Assembly (NCBI RefSeq): GCF_000816305.1
Contig: NZ_CP007773.1
Coordinates: forward strand, 868,001-932,000
DNA from: Campylobacter subantarcticus LMG 24377
Lineage (GTDB): Bacteria > Campylobacterota > Campylobacteria > Campylobacterales > Campylobacteraceae
Direction of reading: 5' to 3'
Length of the DNA: 64,000 bases
In this document: piece by piece, positions 55,998-64,000 of the stretch
How positions within the stretch are numbered: position 1 is the stretch's first letter
Layout of the letters: every line of letters begins with the position of its first letter
Notes under the pieces: generated by a model
Told to the model about the DNA's origin: nothing
The model's database searches: none
The model's input: the letters and a program-made list of their open reading frames with translations, nothing else
Program-made: the position numbers and the translations under genes

Positions 55998-56505
55998 TCT
56001 CATTTTTTCTTAAAATATATCTTCATTTTATTAAAGTTATAAAAAAATATCCAAAAAAATACAAGTTAATTTTTTCAAAAAATCTTACCTTTTTTTGTTT
56101 TGATAAAAAGTTTAGTAAAATGGAAATTTTAAGCTGTATTTTAAAGCTTTCTTTTTGGAGTTTTATAGGTTAAAATTTATAAAAAAAGCCCATTTTAAAA
56201 TAATCACTACACCATGCTAAGCAGATATACCGTTTTCGTTACCTTTAGCCTAAAAAGTATATATTTCGTATATTTTGATAAATTTTTGGTGTATTTTTTA
56301 TAGATTTTTATAAAATTTGTCATTTTTGTTAAAAATAATCGTTTTTGCAATACATTACTTCGTAAGTATTAGATTATATGTTTTTGTTACCTTTAGTATT
56401 TTTTTGAGATTTGCTGTGTTTTTTTAAAAAATGAAAATGTTATGATTTTGTAATTTTTGTATGATAAAATATTATAAATTTTTGTTAAAAAAGGCAAGTT
56501 ATTCT
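55998..56505. other. Non-coding stretch with short repeats
   Basis: No credible ORF in about 500 bases. GTTACCTTTAG occurs at 56238-56248 and again at 56386-56396, both preceded by T-rich sequence, 148 bases apart. A small dyad TACTTCGTAAGTA lies near 56365-56378. These could be regulator or replication-protein binding sites of a former mobile element; nothing firmer can be said. Confidence 0.4.
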
Positions 56506-56998
56506 GTGTTTAAAAATACATTTTTCAAAAAAAACTGTATCTGCTGATAATCCTAAAGATGAGATAAAACTAGATGAAACTCCTACACAAAACAAAAGTG
56601 ATAGATTAGAAAAAATAATTCACACTTGGGTAGTAAATTGCACTAAATATTCTTTAAAAAATCCTTATGATACAAGACGCATTAACAGAAAAAATGGCTG
56701 TATCAAATTCGTCTTAAGAATCTTTAAAGAAACTAAAAATGAAGGTGCTTTAATTGGCATTAGCTCTTCGCTTTATGATAAATATAAAAATCTCTATAAA
56801 TCAAAACTTGCTAGAGTAAAGCAATCAAGTAAAATAAAAAGCTTACAAGAAAAATATCCTGATTTAGATATTATCAATGCTTATAAATATGCCATATTAA
56901 GCAATAAATGTGCTTTATTAAATGAAGATGTTAAAGACTTTGAAAATATTATAAAGATTTTATTGCAATTAAATACCGCCAAATATAAACAAAAATAA
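56506..56998 (+). pseudogene. Unrecognised basic protein, frameshifted at A8
   Basis: From 56535 to the stop at 56998 a continuous frame encodes about 154 residues with normal codon use (for example RLEKIIHTWVVNCTKYSLKN and NAYKYAILSNKCALL), but it has no start codon. The only plausible start, GTG at 56506, about 11 bases after AAGG, lies in another frame; removing one A from the A8 tract (56527-56534) joins them (VFKNTFFKKTVSADNPK). Lys-rich and helical, no domain recognised. A coding relic or slippage-dependent gene of the island. Confidence 0.5.
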
Positions 56999-57079
56999 GC
57001 TTAAAATCAAAAATCTACTATAAAGCAATATCAACATAGCATTAAATAATTAAAATCGATTTATGAGCTTGTTTTGTGT

Positions 57080-57085
57080 TATAAT
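57080..57085 (+). promoter_or_regulatory. -10 box upstream of the kinase pseudogene
   Basis: TATAAT in GTGTTATAATTTATT, an extended -10-like element about 45 bases before the first codons of the kinase frame. Confidence 0.4.
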
Positions 57086-57108
57086 TTATTTTGCATAGAT
57101 TTTATTAA

Positions 57109-58249
57109 TCAATAGTTTTATTTTTTATAGGTAAAAGAGTTTTAAATATAGATAGAATATTAGAAAATAATTTAACTAATGCACTTAACGAACTTCAACA
57201 AACATTATCTAATTCTTATTTAGAATTGTATTCTTGCACCACAAACAAACACCTTCAATTAGTTTTTTCATCTTTACATAATAACATTATAGAGTGTTTT
57301 AAAAAAATGAACGAACGTCTTCCATCTACCGAAAAAGCAATAAACATTATTTGGCCGACTATAGTAGAAAGTTAAAAACCAATATAGAGTTAGCTTTGCA
57401 CTTACAGAAAGAATTTAAAAACAGTGAGTTATCTTTTGAGATAGATAAATATTATTACAATATTTTTAAACAGTGCTTAGATTTTTTAGAAAATAGTAGA
57501 GGTAGTGAGATTCCTTTAGGAATGAAAAAAATAACTACTTATGAAAAAATATATCTATTTTTATTTTGTCAAACAAAATAAATATTCCAAACATACTCAG
57601 AAAGTGCACTTTAACTTCTATTGGTAGTGGATCTTATGCTAATTTTTATCAATGTCATTTTGCATTAAAGAGACTAAATAAGGCTGCCAACGATAAAGAA
57701 TTTAATTAGATTTGTTAAAGAGTATGAAATAATGAGAAGTGTTAACAATCCTTATATTCTAAAAGTATATTCTATGAGTGAAAAAAGAAGGAATATATTA
57801 TGGAGTATACTGATTTCATTTTAGAAAAATATATAAAAAATTATAACCAAAAGCTTTCAAACGGTGAAAGAATTTCCTTAGATTATCAAGTGCTCAAAGG
57901 GATTGAAATTCTATGGAACAATAATATATTACATAGGGACATTAGTTTTAATAATATCTTGCTGAAGTTATATGATAATATTTATCCTGTGATAAAAATT
58001 TCTGATTTTAGATTAGCAAAAGAAATTAATAGCGATTTAACAAGTATTGATACAGAAATAAAAGGAAGTTTAAATGATTTTTCTACCTTGAAAATTAAAG
58101 GTTTTAATGAGTATAACATTAAAGATGAGCTTTATGCGTTAACTCAAGTCTTGTATTTTATAGCTACAGGCAAAAAGAATGTAAAAAAAGCAAATTGTGA
58201 TTTTTTAAAAAAAGGAATTGGTGAAGACAAGGAAAACAGATATAAATAA
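57109..58249 (+). pseudogene. Decayed Hanks-type protein kinase gene
   Basis: Pieces in different frames join into one protein. A ~150-residue N-terminal region (NNLTNALNELQQTLSNSYLE, then YSRKLKTNIELALHLQKEF) precedes a kinase domain: glycine loop SIGSGSYANFYQCHFALKRL with the lysine, YEIMRSVNNPYILKVYSM, MEYTDFILEKY, catalytic loop ILHRDISFNNILLKL, ISDFRLAKE (DFR in place of DFG) and YNIKDELYALTQVLYFIATGK. Shifts lie at A7 57301-57307 (one A short), near 57560-57572, near 57708 (one base extra) and at the A6 near 57783 (one A short). No convincing start codon, so it is taken as inactive. Such kinases occur in anti-phage systems. Confidence 0.7.
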
Positions 58250-58277
58250 AAGTGGATTTTATTTCTTTTTTAAAAGC

Positions 58278-58305
58278 AAAATAACTAGGTTAAACTAGTT
58301 ATTTT
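58278..58305. terminator. Bidirectional terminator between kinase and DUF262 genes
   Basis: AAAATAACTAG (58278-58288) pairs with CTAGTTATTTT (58295-58305) around GTTAAA; A-rich before and T-rich after, serving convergent genes. It contains the restored stop of the DUF262 gene. Confidence 0.7.
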
Positions 58306-60559
58306 GGATAGTATTAATTAATTCTTGTGCCATTTCAATAACATCTTGTGATTTATTGTGTTTTAAAATATAAACCCCATTTTTATCTTTTTTTCTAAAA
58401 CAAAATCACTATTTATATTTTCCATACTAAAATCATCATTCAATTTTATAAGCCATCCATTTTTATTACATGATATTATTTCTATTTTATCAGCAATTTT
58501 AATATATTCAGATCTTTGTTCATCTTCTATCAAACTAACTTCATTTTTATCATCAAAATTTATATTAGATATTTCTTTGTATATTTCTTTGTATAATATT
58601 TTTACATAAGTATTTACATATTTGCTACCCATTGTTTCGCCATACATTTTATTTATGTTAAAATTATCTTCATCATCATACCAAACAAAATAATTTTTTT
58701 CTATATTATTAAATATTTTATCTCCATATTTAATGAAATAATAAATCCAACTAGTATAGTCTATATTACTTTCGTTATTGAGATAATCTGAAATCAAATG
58801 CTCTAATATTTTATTTGAATCATAATCTGAAAAATTATCCTTAATAAATTTATATTTTTTAAAAAAATTATAAAATAAATTTATGTAATTTTCTATATCA
58901 TCTTGATTATTCTTGGTTAATAAGATTTCCCATTTATTATTAACACCAAAGTAATATTTTGAACCAGAGCCAGCAAAACCAATATATTTTACATAGTCAT
59001 CTATGGTTAGCAAAGACCTAATAATTAAATGAGTTTCACTATTAAAAATTTTATCAATATTATCACTTGCAAATTCTAACAATTCTTTATCTTCGAACAA
59101 AAAGAAAGATAGATCTCCACAAATATATTTATAATCTTCTAATTTTTGAATAACGCATTTTAAATTATTGTCATTTTGTGTATATTTTGCTTTATACACT
59201 TCTTGATCCAATGAATCTTTGCTTATATCCGTATTTGTTAATTTTACTTCATTATTGATTAGGTGGGTATATATATTTTCTTTTGCATTAACTAAAGACA
59301 TATTTAATATATAATGTAATTTTTCATAAGATAAAGTAGCAGTATAATCTATTTTACCTTGCTTTAAAGCTCTAATTCTTTGAGTTAAATTTCTTACAAT
59401 TCTAAGTTTATCTAATAAATTTACAACATTAATATTGCCTTCATTTTCTACAAAATTACTAATGATGATGAATAATAATATTTTTTGCTGTAAATTAATC
59501 AGATTACCCTTATCATTATTAATTACTTTTATTAATAAATCTGGATATTTATCAAATAAAGCTAATTTATTTTTTTCAAAATTATCTGAAAGGTTTTCCT
59601 TGTTAAAATTAGCTATATTTTCTAAGTATTTAATAGCTTTAAAGAAGAAATCAATATTTTCATCATTAAAATACACATTTTCAATCAACTTACTAATGTT
59701 TTTTTTCATATTTTCAAAATCAGCAACTGCTGTTTTTTCTTTATTTTTTACATGAAGCATTTCACTGATAAAATAAAAAAAATTCATAAAAGCATCATCT
59801 ATCAAATAGTGTTTATTTTTAAAACCTAATCTCCAAAACAAGTCTGTCCACTCGCCATCAATATTTTTTATAAAATATTCTTTGAAGGGATTTTTCTTTT
59901 TACTAATTAGAAATTTTTCAAATTCTGCTTTAAAAATTTCAAAATCTGTTAATTTTTTACCTCTAGCATTCATTTTTATATATAAATCATCATCTAAATT
60001 AAAATTCTCTAGTTTAATAAAATAAAATTTAAGTAATTCTAATTTATCAAAGAATTCTTCGTTGTTAAATTTTTTATGTATATCATCTATCATTGCTAGC
60101 ATAGATTTAATAGTAGGATCATTATCCCAAAAATATAAAAACCAACTGCTGTTTTTAATTTTTTCAGATAATTTATCACCATCTTCAAAAGTATTAAATT
60201 CTTCTTGTATTAATTTTTTGACAAAACTCTCTTGAACTAGCTCTAGTTTCATAAGTAAATTTTTTTAAAAAATCTATTTCTTTATCTTCCTTTTTTCCGA
60301 AGTACCAATAAAGTAAAAAAATAGTAGTCAGTCTTTGTTGTCCATCAAGCGGCAAAAAAACATCATTTTTAACACTTCCATAAATAAAATCTAAACGCAT
60401 TTCTTTATTATTGTTCAAGTGTGCAAGAATATTGTCTAAAAATTTATTCCTAATAACACTAGCCTCAATTCTTCCTTGCGCATAATCTCTCTGTATAATA
60501 GGAATTTTAATTTGACATTCTTCAATTAATTTTTTAAAATTGGTAATATTTTTAAGCAT
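58295..60559 (-). pseudogene. DUF262-family protein, two single-base frameshifts
   Basis: The N-terminal part (60559-60194) has IPIIQRDYAQGR and FLPLDGQQRLTTIFLLYWY, the DUF262 (GmrS/ParB-like nucleotide-binding) signatures. Frame is lost at a T4 tract in the coding strand (60223-60226); with T3, SSREF continues as VKKLIQEEFNTFEDGD. The main part (to 58363) has ISKRNPF-type charged helices and KMNARGKKLTDFEIFKAEFEKF. A second shift at an A7 tract (58388-58394) hides the natural end: with A8, LEK continues KDKNGVYILKHNK and ends at 58295. About 755 residues if repaired. It lies two bases from the other DUF262 gene, so one operon. Probable defence effector; not functional as read. Confidence 0.75.
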
Positions 60560-60561
60560 TG

Positions 60562-62321
60562 TTATTCTCCATTTTTTATAAAAATTTTGATTTTTTCTTC
60601 AATAGCTTTTAAATACGAATCTTGATCACTACTAGTCCAAAAATAAATATTTTTTACATCATCAAATTTTTCACTATAATACTTCATAAACACATTTTTA
60701 GTGCATAAAGGGATGAATTTTCCATTTTTTTCATCTTCTTTTAATTTATTTCTTTTAATAGCAAATATATGATTGCTAAGCCTACTATTTGTATCAAGCG
60801 AAAGCAAAGTCAAATTAGCTATACTATGTTTATCTTCAGGACTAAAATATTCAAAAACATCATTAGTTATATCAGCAAATTTTTTATCATCAATGTTTTC
60901 ATTTATATTATTAATAAGTTTTTTTAATAATGAAGTTGTTTGTTCATTCGAATTATCATCTTGAAGTAATTTTAAAACATCAATAATTTCTTTTATCCAT
61001 TGTTTTTTTTCATCTTTGCTTTTTATGGTAAATCTGCTTTGAGGATTTATGTGCTCTAAGCTCCATTTTTCTGATATAAATTTATCAAATGAAAATCTTA
61101 TATCACTCTCTAAGTATGTAGCTATGTTAAATAGCAATAATATCTTCTTTATCTCCTTTTTATTATATTCATAGCTCATTTCCTTTATTTCACTTATATT
61201 TTTTACATTTACACGCTTACTAATTTGCTCCTCTATAAATAGCATAAAATCCTCTTTGCTCTTTTTTGAAGATTCTTTATAAAGATTAACTAGTGATTTT
61301 TCGCTTTCTTTGTTTTCTAAAACATTTAAAACATTTAAAACATTTAAATAGCCTATTAAATGATATAACTTATGATTTTCATACCAATATTTAAATGTTA
61401 AAAATATTTTTTTAACTTCTAGCCAAATTTCATCTAATTGTTTAAATTTATCATTTTCAAAATTTAATTCTTCAGAAAAAAATCTATAAATTGCATAAGA
61501 GTCTTCATATTTTTCATCTTTTTTTATTTTATAGTAAGTTTTAAACAAAAGCTCTATTCTTGCTGGATAATCTTCATCGCTAGTTAAAAATCTCCAAAAT
61601 TCGTTGTTTTGTAAGGCATATTCCATTTCATCCCATTCTTTAGAAATTTCAATTTGTCTTAAATCAACTTCTTCTTTTTTAAAGTTATTGCTATTTAAAA
61701 ATAAGGCTTTGATTAATTCGGCATTAGTTAATGGAATTTTTCCATTATTTATTCTTGAGAATACTTCCCTTTCATCTTCATTATCTTCTATTTCATGCCA
61801 TATAATTCTCACATTTTTTGCTATATTATTTTGTGATGTTAAAATTCTAAAAAATTCTTGCCTTCTGTTGTTATTTTCACTAAACCATTTTTCAATATAT
61901 TCATAAGCCTTACTCATATAATAAAAATCAATATTTAATTCTTTTTCATTTGTTTTGTATCTTTCTTGTATATTTTCTAAAAAATCTTTACTATCTTCTC
62001 TAGTTTCATATTCTATTTTAAATGATTCATATCTACTATCATCCATATATAATTTAAAATGAGAAAGAATCATATATATAGTAGTAAGTCTTTGTTGCCC
62101 ATCAACTAATTTATATTTTTTTCATCTTGTTCGTATTTTTTTACAATAATCGGCTGTAAGCAATAAAAACTATCTTTCTTATCATCTTCTTTTTCACAAA
62201 AATTCCATATATCTTCTAATAAATCTCTAACTTGTATTTCATCCCATCTATAACCCCTTTGATAAGATGGAATTACAAAATTCAACCCAAATAAATCATT
62301 TATTGATTTAATATCACTCAT
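60562..62321 (-). pseudogene. DUF262-DUF1524 (GmrSD-like) protein, frameshifted at A7
   Basis: Starts MSDIKSINDLFGLNFVIPSYQRGYRW (62321), with LLEDIWNF next; frame is lost at A7 (62116-62122). With A8 it reads DEKKYKLVDGQQRLTTIYMIL and continues to 60562, about 587 residues. The C-terminus carries DUF1524: WSLEHINPQSRF (His-Me finger) and NLTLLSLDTNSRLSNHIFAIKRNKL. This DUF262+DUF1524 layout is that of GmrSD-type IV restriction enzymes, which cut modified phage DNA. ATGAGTGA overlaps the end of the upstream gene, so coupled. As read, only a 71-residue peptide from the ATG is made unless slippage occurs. Confidence 0.8.
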
Positions 62322-64000
62322 TATCTTCTCCAAATATCTTTTTTTCATTTTGTTCTATAAAATCTAAAATGCTCATAATTTCACCTAAATTATTAAGTTC
62401 CATTTTAGATATTTTTTTATCATACTCTTCTTTTGTTCTTTTTTTGATTTCAAAGAACTCTTTCTTATACTCTTCTTTAGGTATTTTTTTATCACTATAT
62501 AAACAAAATCCTAATTCTAGTGTATACAAATCTTTATTTTCATTTTTAACTTGATTATAAATTTCTCGATTAAAATCATCTATTTCTTGTTGTGTAACTT
62601 CAATTACAATATAACTCAATAATCTCAAAAGGTATATTGTATAATAATACTTATCATTTATATTTTTATTTTTTAAATTGGTTATAAATTCTGATATTTT
62701 TGTATTAAAACTATCTTCTAATTTTATTTTTTTATTAATTAGTATATTAAAAACACTATAAAACATATTTGAACGCTGTAAAGCTAATGTATTATAACCA
62801 CCAAATCTACCACTTAAAAACGCATTTATATATTTTTTAATAATATTAGTTATATTAGAGAAATCTAAATTTTTATTTTTTTGGTATTGATTAGATAAAA
62901 AATAGTTCATACCATCATATTGAGAAATTCCTAATAAATTATTTTCTAATTTTTCATTAAAATTATCTATAATTAGATTAAAATTTTCTTGAGTTAAATT
63001 TATCCAAGAGCTAAATGCTAAAAAATTATCAAATAATTTACTATATTTAGTTGTAATAAATCCTTGAGTAATAAAATTTTTACAAATATTTTTATAGATC
63101 TTATTTATATCTTCATTATTGTCTAATTTTAATACATAGCTTTGCTTAAAATATTTATCAAAAATATTTTTTAAATCTTGATTTTCAACATACTTAATGG
63201 CAAAGCTAAATAAATATATATCTATGTCGATAGATATATTTTCTTCTTTATTTTTTTCTTTTTGCAATCCTTCATTAGCCGAATAAATTAAAAATGACTT
63301 TACAACATTGTCATATATAGATTCTAAAGAACACATAAGTTTTAAATCTATTTCTATGTTAAGTATTTTTTGAAAAATATTACTGATTAGATATATATTA
63401 TTATTTATATTAAAACCACCATTTTTATAGTTATTATAATCTCTTGAAATTTTTTCTTGTAATTCGTTAATTTTAATCAAGTTTTTATCTATATAGCTAT
63501 CTAGCTCTTTTAAAGATTTGACCTCTAATCTATTCTTTTTAGGTAATTTTAAATAAAGCTCATCTGCATCAATTTTATTCATCTCTTTTAAATAAGTTCT
63601 TATTTGTTCTTCATTTTCTTTGGTTACACCTTTAAAAATAAAATTTTTTCTATTTATTTCACTTATAAACCAAGTAGTATAATCTTTATTTTTAAAAGCA
63701 TTTTTAGATACTCTTTTTAGAGTATTATAAGATTGTATATAATGTTCATTTTGATAAAGCCAAAAAGCTAAGTTTAGTTCTTCTTCATCACTTAGATCTT
63801 TCAATGAAAGTTCTTTTATTTCTTTTTCTATATTATCATAATTGAAATATAAAATATTTTCTATATCTTTTTTATCTTTATAATCAGGTTTTATGTATTT
63901 ATTGTTTATGTAAATTAAAGTTTTGGTTAAATTAGCTATTGCTTTGTAGTTTTTTTCATCAACAAAGTTAATTAATTTTTTATTATTTATTGATATACAA
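62314..64000 (-). CDS. Large helical protein, C-terminal part (5' end outside window), candidate defence sensor/effector
   Basis: The frame stays open to the window edge, so the TTG near 63804 is not the start; at least 561 residues. Rich in Lys, Asn, Ile, with helical-repeat character: EEELNLAFWLYQNEHYIQSY, NTLKRVSKNAFKNKDYTTWF and FISEINRKNF look TPR-like. A passage SGRFGGYNTLALQRSNMFYS is its most distinctive. Its position and helical tail recall C-terminal parts of SIR2- or STAND-type defence proteins, but no catalytic domain is in view and I cannot assign one. It overlaps the DUF262-DUF1524 gene by eight bases. Confidence 0.6.
   Translation of the reverse strand, partial: CISINNKKLINFVDEKNYKAIANLTKTLIYINNKYIKPDYKDKKDIENILYFNYDNIEKEIKELSLKDLSDEEELNLAFWLYQNEHYIQSYNTLKRVSKNAFKNKDYTTWFISEINRKNFIFKGVTKENEEQIRTYLKEMNKIDADELYLKLPKKNRLEVKSLKELDSYIDKNLIKINELQEKISRDYNNYKNGGFNINNNIYLISNIFQKILNIEIDLKLMCSLESIYDNVVKSFLIYSANEGLQKEKNKEENISIDIDIYLFSFAIKYVENQDLKNIFDKYFKQSYVLKLDNNEDINKIYKNICKNFITQGFITTKYSKLFDNFLAFSSWINLTQENFNLIIDNFNEKLENNLLGISQYDGMNYFLSNQYQKNKNLDFSNITNIIKKYINAFLSGRFGGYNTLALQRSNMFYSVFNILINKKIKLEDSFNTKISEFITNLKNKNINDKYYYTIYLLRLLSYIVIEVTQQEIDDFNREIYNQVKNENKDLYTLELGFCLYSDKKIPKEEYKKEFFEIKKRTKEEYDKKISKMELNNLGEIMSILDFIEQNEKKIFGEDNE

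Noticed and set aside
61327-61348. Tandem AACATTTAA repeats as a variable-number repeat
   Set aside because: Only about three imperfect copies (Leu-Asn-Val in frame) within the DUF262-DUF1524 gene; too few to claim a contingency repeat.
1-64000. CRISPR array
   Set aside because: No regularly spaced direct repeats of 25-40 bases were seen; the only near-regular repeats are the DUF2920 genes and their 33-base spacers.
55262-64000. Integrase gene and tRNA 3'-end duplication proving an integrated element
   Set aside because: Neither an integrase nor a second copy of the tRNA-Leu 3' end was found within the window; island status rests on composition and gene content only.

Overview
The window reads as chromosomal DNA of a thermotolerant Campylobacter, most likely of the C. 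lari group. It is very AT-rich, has purine-rich ribosome binding sites and T-rich promoters with TATAAT boxes, and carries Campylobacter markers: oorDABC, cft, the large flgL, and a family of poly-G-containing DUF2920 ('617 family') genes. From the ferritin gene back to hypA the order recalls the C. jejuni block Cj0612-Cj0627, read in reverse and with insertions. All species and orthologue statements come from recall of gene order and motifs; no database was searched.

Layout. 1-1.4 kb: end of a UvrD/Rep helicase gene, then tpx. 1.45-9.1 kb: leftward [NiFe]-hydrogenase maturation cluster (hypF, hypB, hypC, hypD, hypE, hypA), a HypF-like companion upstream and msrA at the end. 9.2-11.2 kb: a YgjP-type metallopeptidase and a MATE exporter. 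11.2-21.5 kb: a contingency locus with four intact and one broken DUF2920 paralogues, an AAC(3)-like acyltransferase, an amino-acid-activating AMP ligase, an acyl carrier protein, a P-loop-like protein and a relic of sugar-nucleotide genes. Five tracts of exactly nine G lie in frame in intact genes and a sixth lies in the broken gene. 21.6-27.4 kb: pstSCAB divergent from a phosphate two-component system, with a Pho-box-like site between. 27.4-31.6 kb: a single-gene restriction-modification protein, ferritin and an S24/LexA-like regulator. 31.8-39.2 kb: a respiratory module of an octahaem MccA-type sulfite reductase, a rhodanese-like/hexahaem/cytochrome b fusion, a thioredoxin-fold lipoprotein and a CcsBA cytochrome c synthase. 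39.2-50 kb: lpxD, ilvIH, oorDABC, mdh, an AsmA-like protein and mltG. 50-55.3 kb: ftsK, flgL with a sigma-54 promoter, and tRNA-Leu(CAA).

Beyond tRNA-Leu (55.35-64 kb) lies an extremely AT-rich accessory island. It holds a probable type I toxin peptide inside a perfect 19-bp inverted repeat, an unrecognised frameshifted gene, a decayed protein-kinase gene, and an operon of a long helical protein followed by two DUF262-family proteins (one with a DUF1524 nuclease domain), a composition typical of anti-phage islands. Four genes here carry one-base frameshifts, several at A7 tracts where one more A would restore the frame.

The most novel-looking items are (1) the sulfite-reductase module, whose quinol-side partner is a fusion rather than the NrfD-type MccCD, with a synthase probably dedicated to the CX17CH haem site; (2) the toxin-like locus at 55.83-56.0 kb; and (3) the DUF2920 array, in which the phase-variable tract encodes the nucleophile elbow of the predicted hydrolase while a central cassette is swapped between paralogues.
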